This document shows positions 1 to 5,314 of a DNA stretch of 5,314 nt, one piece after another. Origin of the DNA: JAPSGM01 sp036258735. Its GTDB lineage: Bacteria; Chloroflexota; Limnocylindria; QHBO01. The stretch's first letter is position 1; every line of letters begins with the position of its first letter. Below the pieces are notes generated by a model that worked only from the letters and a program-made list of their open reading frames with translations, had not been told where the DNA came from and did no database searches. The position numbers and the translations under genes were made by a program. The stretch lies in assembly GCA_036258735.1 (NCBI GenBank), contig DATADC010000182.1:1-5314 (forward strand). The letters run 5' to 3'.

Positions 1-58
1 GGAAGATTGCCGCCGCAGTGCTCGGGCGCTCGGTGCGGGCGGCGGGGGCGCTGTGCAT
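1..58 (-). CDS. Start of an unidentified downstream gene (3' part outside window)
   Basis: An ATG at 58-56 directly follows the TGA (61-59) of the Rmd-like gene, giving the string TGAATG on the minus strand. It opens a frame that stays open to the window edge for 19 codons, beginning MHSAPAARTERPSTAAAIF. A GGGA lies about 7 nt before the ATG, inside the end of the upstream gene, and could serve as a weak ribosome binding site. Termination and re-initiation at TGAATG would couple its translation to the reductase gene. Nineteen residues are too few to assign a family. The operon position suggests another glycan gene, such as a glycosyltransferase or an export component, but that is inference only. 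In such G+C-rich DNA a short open frame can also occur by chance. Confidence 0.45.
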   Translation of the reverse strand, partial: MHSAPAARTERPSTAAAIF

Positions 59-1003
59 TCAGGTTCCCGCGGTGTCCACCTGGTCGAGTACGTCGCGTAG
101 CGTATCGCGCAGGGCACGTTCCGGTCGCCAGCCCAGCGAGCGGAGCCGGCTGGCGTTGCCGATCAGGCTGGTCAGGTCGTTGGGCCTGGCCCGAAGGTCA
201 TCCACCTCGAGGTCCGCCGAGACGCCCGCGGTCGCGAGCAGCGCATCTGCCACCTCCCGAACGGACAGCCCGCGGCCGGATGCCACGTTGTAGATGCCGG
301 ACGAAGCGCCCGAGGTCAGCAGGAGCCGATAGGCGCGTACCACGTCCCGCACGTCGGTGTAGTCGCGGACCGTGTGCGCCACGCCGACCCGGACGACACC
401 CCGAGTGCCGCGCGGGATGCCGCGCACCTGCTCCGCCAGGGTCGGGATGACGAAGCCGGCGTGCTGCCCAGGACCCACGTGATTGAAGGGTCGGGCGATC
501 ACCACGTCCACGCCGCTGGCCGGGGCCAGCTGCAGCAGCGCCGCCTCGGCGGCGGCCTTGGCAGCGCCGTATACGCTCGCTGGCTGCACTGGCGCCGATT
601 CGTCGATGGGCTGGCCGTCGCTGCCGGCGTGCCCGTAGACGTGGGCGCTGCTGACGTACAGCAGGCGCGGCGGTGAATCGGCCTCGGCGCCGGCCATGAG
701 GGCGTGGACGGCGCCGATCAGCGCGATCCCTGCGGCCTCCCTCAGCTCCTCGCGACCTGCGGCCTGCGACACCGCTGCCAGGTAGTACACGCCGTCCGGT
801 TCTGCCGCACGGACGGCGGACTTCAGGGCGGCGAAGTCGCGGACGTCGAGCTGGTGGATTCGGTCGGGTTCCACGCCGAGGAGCGGTCGGGCCTCCGAAT
901 AGCGCGGCCCAACCACTGCCGAGACGGTATCGCCGCTCTCGAGCAGGTGACGCAGGAGCCAGCGGCCGGCGAAGCCATCGGCCCCGACCACCAGCGCGCG
1001 CAC
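59..1003 (-). CDS. rmd: GDP-4-keto-6-deoxy-D-mannose reductase-like SDR protein (Rmd family)
   Basis: This 314-residue extended short-chain dehydrogenase/reductase probably reduces the 4-keto group of GDP-4-keto-6-deoxy-D-mannose with NAD(P)H in the cytoplasm, giving GDP-D-rhamnose. Seen directly: an N-terminal Rossmann glycine motif GADGFAG (residues 7-13), YVSSAHVYG (116-124) carrying the catalytic serine region, and Y145xxxK149. The block RPFNHVGPGQ (171-180), followed by GFVIP, is typical of Rmd proteins. RDYTDVRDVVRAY (213-225) and GIYNVASG (236-243) are also typical. Length matches the family. The start codon is GTG (1003-1001), 6 nt after the gmd TAG, with no clear Shine-Dalgarno sequence, so expression may rely on coupling to gmd. 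Co-location with gmd supports the GDP-sugar substrate. Because a ColD-like dehydratase is encoded two genes upstream, the true substrate may instead be the 3-deoxy derivative. A ColC-like reductase/epimerase role is less likely from the motifs but not excluded. Confidence 0.82.
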   Translation of the reverse strand: MRALVVGADGFAGRWLLRHLLESGDTVSAVVGPRYSEARPLLGVEPDRIHQLDVRDFAALKSAVRAAEPDGVYYLAAVSQAAGREELREAAGIALIGAVHALMAGAEADSPPRLLYVSSAHVYGHAGSDGQPIDESAPVQPASVYGAAKAAAEAALLQLAPASGVDVVIARPFNHVGPGQHAGFVIPTLAEQVRGIPRGTRGVVRVGVAHTVRDYTDVRDVVRAYRLLLTSGASSGIYNVASGRGLSVREVADALLATAGVSADLEVDDLRARPNDLTSLIGNASRLRSLGWRPERALRDTLRDVLDQVDTAGT

Positions 1004-1009
1004 GATGTG

Positions 1010-1993
1010 CTAGACGTAGCTTCGGACGCCGGGATTTGCCCTGTGGCGAGCCACGTCGGCGTCCACCATCATCCGAACCAGGCTCTCGAAGTCGACTCGC
1101 GGCTCCCAACCCAGCGTCCGCTTGGCCTTGGACGGATCGCCGCGCAGCTCGTCCACGTCGCTCGGCCGCAGGTTCTCCTCGGCGACCGCGACGTATTCGC
1201 GGTAGTCGAGGTCCACCATGCCGAAGGCAAGCTCGCACAGCTCGCGTACCGAATGGTTGACGCCGGTCGCGATGACGAAGTCATCGGGCTCGTGGTGCTG
1301 CAGCATGAGCCACATGGCCTCAACGTAGTCGCCGGCGTAACCCCAGTCTCGCCGGGCGTCGAGGTTTCCCAGCTCGAGCTTGTCCGCGAGGCCAAGGGAG
1401 ATGCGCGCCACAGCGTCGGTCACCTTGCGGGTCACGAAGTGCAGCCCGCGCCCCGGCGACTCATGGTTGAAGAGGATCCCCGATACGGCGAACAGGCCGT
1501 AGGCGGTCCGGTAGTTCTGCGTGAGCAGGTGCCCGAACACCTTGGCAACGGCGTACGGGCTGGCCGGCACGAGGAGCGTGTCCTCGTCCTGCGGCGACTC
1601 GGGCGTGTTGCCGTACATCTCCGAGCTCGAGGCCTGATAGAAGCGGATCCCCAGGTCCGTCTCGCGGATCGCCTCGAGGATGCGCGCCACGCCGAGCCCG
1701 GTGACGTCGGCGGTGAAGACAGGCTGCCCGAAGGAGCGGTGCACGAAGCTGTGCGCCGCCAGGTTGTAGACCTCGTCCGGGTGGCAGGCCTTCAGCGCCC
1801 GAACCAGGGACCCCTCGTCGGTCATGTCGCCTTCGAGCAGGTTGAGCCGCGGCAGGATGTGCTCAATGCGCTCGAACGTCCCCAGGCTGCTGCTGCGCAC
1901 GAGGCCCCAGACGTCGTAACCCTTGTCCAGCAGGAACTCGGCGAGATAGGAGCCGTCCTGGCCGGTGATGCCGGTGATCAGCGCGCGCGTCAT
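1010..1993 (-). CDS. gmd: GDP-mannose 4,6-dehydratase
   Basis: This 327-residue cytoplasmic SDR enzyme converts GDP-D-mannose to GDP-4-keto-6-deoxy-D-mannose (EC 4.2.1.47), the branch point for D-rhamnose, L-fucose, perosamine and colitose. Seen directly: GITGQDGSYL (8-17) as the NADP-binding loop, YNLAAHSFV (76-84), and ASSSEMYG (121-128) with catalytic S123 and E125. Y147xxxK151 lies in SPYAVAK. FNHESPGRG (175-183) with HFVTRKVTDAVARI matches the nucleotide-sugar binding block, as does GNLDARRDWGYAGDYVEAMWLML (209-231, given here as a signature region). Near the C-terminus come RPSDVDELRGDPSKAK (276-291) and LGWEP. The length fits the short type paired with Rmd in Pseudomonas aeruginosa A-band D-rhamnose synthesis, not the roughly 370-residue enteric type. 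One feature differs from well-known members: the residue after HESP is Gly, where Arg or Leu is usual. The ATG start is supported by a good ribosome binding site at 1998-2002. Confidence 0.96.
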   Translation of the reverse strand: MTRALITGITGQDGSYLAEFLLDKGYDVWGLVRSSSLGTFERIEHILPRLNLLEGDMTDEGSLVRALKACHPDEVYNLAAHSFVHRSFGQPVFTADVTGLGVARILEAIRETDLGIRFYQASSSEMYGNTPESPQDEDTLLVPASPYAVAKVFGHLLTQNYRTAYGLFAVSGILFNHESPGRGLHFVTRKVTDAVARISLGLADKLELGNLDARRDWGYAGDYVEAMWLMLQHHEPDDFVIATGVNHSVRELCELAFGMVDLDYREYVAVAEENLRPSDVDELRGDPSKAKRTLGWEPRVDFESLVRMMVDADVARHRANPGVRSYV

Positions 1994-1997
1994 GCCG

Positions 1998-2002
1998 CCC
2001 TC
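1998..2002 (-). promoter_or_regulatory. Shine-Dalgarno site of gmd
   Basis: GAGGG on the minus strand lies 4 nt before the gmd ATG (1993-1991), within the 15-nt gap after the GT2 stop. It is the clearest ribosome binding site in the window and fixes the gmd start. The other genes show only weak or no such motif. Confidence 0.7.
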
Positions 2003-2008
2003 AGCGCC

Positions 2009-2728
2009 TCATGCCGTACGTTCGGCGTGGCCGCGCGCGGCCGGCATGCGCCGCCGCATGCGGACCAGCCCGCGCAGCGCGTTCAGCGCCTCGGACGCGG
2101 ACATGTTCGATGTCCCCAGGCGCCGGTTGATGAAGAGGGTGGGTACCTCCACGATCGGCAGGCCGGCGGCGTGCAGCGCGTACGCCCACTCCGACAGGCT
2201 GATGTAGCCAGTCTCGCGCAGCGGCGCGGCGGCGAGGTGCTCCACCGCGCGGGGGCTGTAGAGCCGATACCCGTTGGTGAAGTCGGTCAGCGGTACGCCC
2301 AGGACGACGCGGATCATCCGGTTCGACATGCGGCTCCAGACCTTGCGCCGCCACGACCAGCCCTCGATACCCGCGCCCGGCAGGTAGCGCGACCCGATCA
2401 CCATGTCGGCGCCGCCGAAGGCATCGAGGAATCGCGGCAGCTCCTCGGGCTGATGGGATAGGTCGGCGTCCATCTCCAGGAAGGCGTCATAGCCGCCACG
2501 CGCCAGCCCGTCGCGGAGGCCGGCCATCACCGCTCCCCCGCGTCCGGCCTTGGACGAGCGCTCCAGGACGCCCACGCCCAGCTGGCGAGCCACGTCCGCG
2601 GTTCCGTCCGGCGAGCCATCGTCCACCACCAGGACGTCGGCATCGGGCTTCACCGCGCGGATGCGGGGCACCAGGTGGGGCAGGTTCAGCGCCTCGTTGT
2701 AGGTCGGGATGACGACCAGGAGCCTCAT
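2009..2728 (-). CDS. DPM1-like family 2 glycosyltransferase (polyprenyl-phosphate sugar synthase type)
   Basis: This 239-residue GT-A glycosyltransferase resembles dolichol/polyprenol-phosphate mannose synthases, which move a hexose from a nucleotide donor to a polyprenyl phosphate at the cytoplasmic face of the membrane. Seen directly: PTYNEALNL (8-16), VVDDGSPDGT (34-43), MDADLSHQPEELP (86-98) with the metal-binding DxD, IGSRYLPGAG (111-120), GWSWRRKVWSRMSN (123-136), DFTNGYRLYS (149-158) and EVPTLFINRRLG (194-205). No hydrophobic C-terminal membrane domain is present, so it is a soluble or peripheral type. Canonical DPM1 has TSGFR and GxSK; here the matching positions read TNGYR and GTSN, so it belongs to a variant subgroup and donor identity is open. 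Its ATG overlaps the TGA of the upstream DegT-family gene by 4 bases (ATGA), indicating translational coupling. The GT-C gene two positions upstream is a plausible user of its lipid-linked product (inference). Confidence 0.88.
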   Translation of the reverse strand: MRLLVVIPTYNEALNLPHLVPRIRAVKPDADVLVVDDGSPDGTADVARQLGVGVLERSSKAGRGGAVMAGLRDGLARGGYDAFLEMDADLSHQPEELPRFLDAFGGADMVIGSRYLPGAGIEGWSWRRKVWSRMSNRMIRVVLGVPLTDFTNGYRLYSPRAVEHLAAAPLRETGYISLSEWAYALHAAGLPIVEVPTLFINRRLGTSNMSASEALNALRGLVRMRRRMPAARGHAERTA

Positions 2729-3921
2729 GCGGACGACCCCAGCGTGGAGTGAACGACTTCGGCGACGTAGTCGACGTCGTCATCGGTCATGCCCGGATGG
2801 GACCCGATGTAGAAGCCGTTGGCCAGCGCGTGGCGCGCGTTGGGATACGCAGCGGGCGGGAAGTCGAGCACGCCCTCGTAGCACGGCTGCCCGATGATCG
2901 GCAGCAGGAACCGCGTCTCCACGCCCGCGCGCTCCAGGGCGATCACCAGCCGATCCCGCAGCTCGGCGGTGCGGCACACGATGGGGAACATCATGAATGC
3001 GTGGTCGTTGCCTCCGGCCGTGATGGGCAGCTGCAGGTCCGGGTGCGCCAGGCGCTCCATCAGGCGGGCGGCCACCTCGCGCCGGCGCGTCTGCTTGGCC
3101 TCCAGCCTGTCCAGCTGCCCGATGCCCAGCGCTGCCTCCATCTCGGTGGCCCGATACGACTGGCCGAGGGAGACGAAGTCGTATCGGCTCCACACCACCC
3201 GCAGGAGCTCGGCGTCGTCCAGCCCCTGGTCGTCGTCGATGCGCAGGTAGCGCGGGTTGCGGCCATGGTTCATCAGGCTGCGGAAGCGGGTGATGTTCTC
3301 GTCGTCGTCGGTCAGTGCCAGGCCACCCACGCCGGTGGTCACGATGTGCGCCATGTAGGTCGAGAAGCAGCCGAAGTCGCCGAAGGTGCCGACGCTCCGT
3401 CCGTGGTGGCGTGCCCCGATGGTCTCGCACGAGTCCTCCACGACCCGCAGGTTCTTCTCCTGCGCAATGGACATCAGCGACGTCATGTCGGCCGGCTGGC
3501 CGAAGAGGTGGACCGGGATCATGGCGACGGTGCGGTCGGTGACGGCAGCTTCGGCACTCACCGGGTCGAGGTTGAACGTCTGCGGGTCGATGTCCGCCAG
3601 CACCGGCGTCAGGCGGTTGAAGAGGACGATGTTGACCGTGGCCACGAAGGTCATGGCCGGCACGATGACCTCGGCGCCATCGGCCCAGCGGTAGCGCTCC
3701 TTGAGCGCCTGCAGCGCCAGCTGCAGCGCACCCGTGCCGCTGTTGCACATCGCGGCGTGCCGCCGGTCGTGAAGGGCGGCGAAGCGCGACTCGAACTCCG
3801 ACATCATCGGTCCCGCGCTGAGGCGGCCGGACTCGAGCACCTGCTGAACGCGGGCACGGTCCTCGGCGGTGATGTCGGCCGTGCCGACGCCGATATGGCG
3901 CTTGGTGGGGGATTCCATCAT
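2725..3921 (-). CDS. DegT/DnrJ/EryC1/StrS-fold B6 enzyme with Lys-to-His active site; candidate ColD-like GDP-4-keto-6-deoxymannose 3-dehydratase
   Basis: This 398-residue fold-type I vitamin B6 enzyme acts on nucleotide sugars. Seen directly: SGTGALQLAL (61-70) as the phosphate-binding turn, PAMTFVATVN (88-97), VHLFGQPADM (137-146), and VEDSCETIGA (161-170) with D163 expected to contact the cofactor pyridine nitrogen. The Lys loop reads FSTYMAHIVTTGVGG (186-200), and YRATEMEAALGIGQL (256-270) follows. Family aminotransferases read roughly FSFxxxKxITTGEGG; here His192 (codon CAC, bases 3348-3346) sits at the lysine position. ColD and RfbH/E1, which keep the cofactor as PMP and remove the C3 hydroxyl, share this change and a DxCE/D-type motif. 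The Fe-S cysteines of RfbH/E1 are absent, favouring a ColD-type mechanism with an amino donor. Gmd encoded two genes downstream would supply the ColD substrate. In-frame ATGs lie at 3939, 3921 and 3918 with no strong ribosome site; 3921 is chosen because conserved sequence starts soon after it. An inactive or non-enzymatic paralogue is possible. Confidence 0.85.
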   Translation of the reverse strand: MMESPTKRHIGVGTADITAEDRARVQQVLESGRLSAGPMMSEFESRFAALHDRRHAAMCNSGTGALQLALQALKERYRWADGAEVIVPAMTFVATVNIVLFNRLTPVLADIDPQTFNLDPVSAEAAVTDRTVAMIPVHLFGQPADMTSLMSIAQEKNLRVVEDSCETIGARHHGRSVGTFGDFGCFSTYMAHIVTTGVGGLALTDDDENITRFRSLMNHGRNPRYLRIDDDQGLDDAELLRVVWSRYDFVSLGQSYRATEMEAALGIGQLDRLEAKQTRRREVAARLMERLAHPDLQLPITAGGNDHAFMMFPIVCRTAELRDRLVIALERAGVETRFLLPIIGQPCYEGVLDFPPAAYPNARHALANGFYIGSHPGMTDDDVDYVAEVVHSTLGSSA

Positions 3922-3965
3922 CGTTTCGGCCGGTAGCATAGCCGGGTCGCCGCGACGCGCGTTCG

Positions 3966-5314
3966 TCACTCGACTGCCGCCGCTGGAGGCGTGTACACCT
4001 CCAGCGTGAGCCGATGGAACGGGCGCGTTTCCTCCAAGCGGTACCCGCGGCGCGACAGCTCGCGGTCCAGCGCGCCGTCGTGAATCCGGACACCGGGCGG
4101 CACGTCGTAGGCCAGCAGCCAGATACGGCCACGGCCGTCCGCCGCCTCGCCCAGGGGCGCCACCGCATCCTGGATTGGCATGTCCGCGAGTGCCGGCTCG
4201 CGGGCCGCGTAATAGCGGGCCGCGTCCGACGAGTGCTCTGCCGGGAAGACGAGCAGCGAGTCGCCCGCGCGAGCCTCGGAGGCGACGGCGTCGATGGCGC
4301 CGCGCCAGTCCGCCTTGTCGATGGTCCCGTGCATCGCCTGGCTCGTCGAGAGCGCGAGGACGGCGATGAGCACTGCGGCCGCCGGCCACGTGCGCGGAAT
4401 CAGCGCCAGTGCCGAAGCGAGCAGCAGGTGCAGGGCGGGAACGGTCACGATCAGCGACCGGTCGACGAAGATCGGCTTCACCGTCGAGACCGCGAGGCCG
4501 GCGCCGACCGGCACCGCGATGGCGAGCAGGAGCAGCCAGCGGTCGCCGGCAGCGCGGTCTCCGTGCGGCGCCCAGCGGCGCGCGACCACCGCGGCGGTGG
4601 CCGCCACCGCGGCCAGGTAGGCCACGCTCAGCAGCGTGCCCGCAAGACCGCGTTCCGTGGCGCCAACGAGCGTGGCGAGCGTCTCGAGCGCGGAATCGAA
4701 GGTCGGGGCGTCCAGCCAGGCGCGGACGGGACCCCACACCACGATGGCGATGGTGACCGGGACCGCGGCCAGCACGGCCATTCCCGCGGCGCGCAGCCCC
4801 GGCCGCCGGGCGGGCCCTCCGAGCCACCACAGCCACACGGCGTGCGCGGCCGCGGCGAAGACGGCGTAGAGGTGGATCCAGATCGCTGCTGCCAGTGCGA
4901 CGGCGTACAGGATCCAGGCCGTGCGGCTCGGTTCCCGCTCCGGGTCGGCGTTGCGGATCAGCAACCAGGTCGCGATGGTGATGAGCAGGAGCTCCAGCGC
5001 GTAGCTGCGCGCCTCAAGCGCGTAGCGCAGCACGAACGCGTTCGCCACCAGCAGCGCCGCGGCGGCGACCGCCACCCTCCGGCCGCCGAGCCGTAGCCCG
5101 GCCAGGTACAAGAAGGGGACGGTTGCAACAGCGGCCAGCGCCGACAGGCTGCGTAGTGCGGCCTCGCTGGTCCCGAAGACGGCAGCCCAGGGCCGAAGGA
5201 CCAGGTAATAGCCGGCCATCGAAGGCTCGTCGAACAGGATCTTGTCGACGTATCCGGCTAGGTCCGCCGACATGGTGCGGGCCGTGGCCGCCTCATCGGT
5301 CCACAGGCTGACTG
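3966..5314 (-). CDS. GT-C membrane glycosyltransferase, GT39/PMT-like (N-terminus outside window)
   Basis: This is an integral membrane glycosyltransferase that probably transfers a sugar from a polyprenyl-phosphate donor on the outer face of the cytoplasmic membrane. The frame has no stop before the right edge. The codons before the ATG at 5273 read VSLWTDEAATART, the usual first extracytoplasmic loop with its catalytic acidic residue (WxDE). That ATG is therefore internal and the true start lies outside. Numbering from it: FDEPSMAGYYLVLRPW (14-29), ALEARSYALELLL (85-97), and hydrophobic segments near 41-60, 66-82, 92-105, 119-150, 163-180, 208-230, 246-264, 272-292 and 296-310. VKPIFVDRSLIVTVPAL (265-281) resembles the late R-Y-L block of GT39-like proteins. 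A soluble tail starts with DWRGAIDAVASEA (322-334) and runs to the end at 435. The next gene starts 44 nt after its TGA. The acceptor and sugar cannot be read from the sequence. Confidence 0.88.
   Translation of the reverse strand, partial: VSLWTDEAATARTMSADLAGYVDKILFDEPSMAGYYLVLRPWAAVFGTSEAALRSLSALAAVATVPFLYLAGLRLGGRRVAVAAAALLVANAFVLRYALEARSYALELLLITIATWLLIRNADPEREPSRTAWILYAVALAAAIWIHLYAVFAAAAHAVWLWWLGGPARRPGLRAAGMAVLAAVPVTIAIVVWGPVRAWLDAPTFDSALETLATLVGATERGLAGTLLSVAYLAAVAATAAVVARRWAPHGDRAAGDRWLLLLAIAVPVGAGLAVSTVKPIFVDRSLIVTVPALHLLLASALALIPRTWPAAAVLIAVLALSTSQAMHGTIDKADWRGAIDAVASEARAGDSLLVFPAEHSSDAARYYAAREPALADMPIQDAVAPLGEAADGRGRIWLLAYDVPPGVRIHDGALDRELSRRGYRLEETRPFHRLTLEVYTPPAAAVE

Noticed and set aside
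1981..1990. Alternating GC run (gcgcgcgcgt)
   Set aside because: It encodes the MTRAL start of Gmd and is simply codon use in G+C-rich DNA.
704..2461. Plus-strand open frame of 585 codons
   Set aside because: It runs antisense to gmd, the GT2 and part of the reductase, all of which have complete family motifs. The translation is rich in Arg, Gly, His and Val without any recognisable motif, as expected for the mirror of G+C-rich genes.
2725..3921. GDP-perosamine synthase or other sugar aminotransferase
   Set aside because: Considered because of the family and the gmd neighbour, but the Schiff-base lysine needed for transamination of the sugar is His192.
2749..3936. Plus-strand open frame of 395 codons
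   Set aside because: It is an almost exact mirror of the DegT-family gene, with codon positions aligned so that stops are rare. No motif is visible in its translation.
3922..3965. Possible hairpin or terminator between the GT-C and DegT-family genes
   Set aside because: Only a 4-base CCGG pairing around a short loop is visible, with no T run, and it overlaps an alternative start codon. It is too weak to call.
3922..4836. Upstream extension of the DegT-family frame by about 300 codons
   Set aside because: The extra part is out of frame within the GT-C gene, is Arg/Ala/Gly-rich low-complexity translation, and lacks any domain. The family starts near the ATG at 3921.
4014..5096. Plus-strand open frame of 360 codons opposite the GT-C gene
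   Set aside because: The minus strand encodes clear transmembrane segments and GT-C motifs here. The plus-strand translation is dominated by charged, repetitive residues typical of an antisense shadow.
1..5314. Search for RNA genes, CRISPR repeats, insertion sequences and long direct or inverted repeats
   Set aside because: None was seen by eye. The window is almost wholly filled by the tightly packed minus-strand genes.

Overview
The window is a G+C-rich stretch (roughly two thirds G+C by eye, with heavy G/C use at third codon positions) from a bacterium. It carries a compact cluster for making a deoxysugar nucleotide and building a surface glycan. All credible genes lie on the minus strand, so the transcription order runs from right to left. 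Taxonomy cannot be fixed from this fragment. Base composition and protein style would suit a Chloroflexota or Actinomycetota lineage, but that is a guess.

Layout in transcription order: (1) 3966 to beyond 5314, a multi-pass GT-C (GT39/PMT-like) membrane glycosyltransferase whose N-terminus is cut off by the window edge. (2) 2725-3921, a DegT/DnrJ/EryC1/StrS-fold vitamin B6 enzyme in which the Schiff-base lysine is replaced by histidine (H192). That change marks the sugar 3-dehydratases (ColD, RfbH/E1) and not the aminotransferases. (3) 2009-2728, a soluble DPM1-like GT2 glycosyltransferase. (4) 1010-1993, GDP-mannose 4,6-dehydratase (gmd). (5) 59-1003, an Rmd-like GDP-4-keto-6-deoxy-D-mannose reductase. 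(6) 58 to beyond 1, the likely first codons of another gene, whose ATG directly follows the previous stop. The junctions are 44, -4, 15, 6 and 0 nt, so one operon is likely. No gap is long enough to hold an evident promoter or terminator.

How the genes may work together: Gmd converts GDP-D-mannose to GDP-4-keto-6-deoxy-D-mannose. The Rmd-like enzyme could reduce this to GDP-D-rhamnose. The His-type DegT protein could instead remove the C3 hydroxyl, as ColD does in colitose synthesis. If the Rmd-like reductase then acts on that 4-keto-3,6-dideoxy product, the operon would make a GDP-linked 3,6-dideoxyhexose. The DPM1-like GT2 probably moves a sugar from a nucleotide to polyprenyl phosphate, which is the donor type used by GT-C enzymes such as the neighbour. 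The most notable point is the misleading 'aminotransferase' family: sequence-name annotation would predict an amino sugar such as perosamine, while the active site argues for a deoxygenation.
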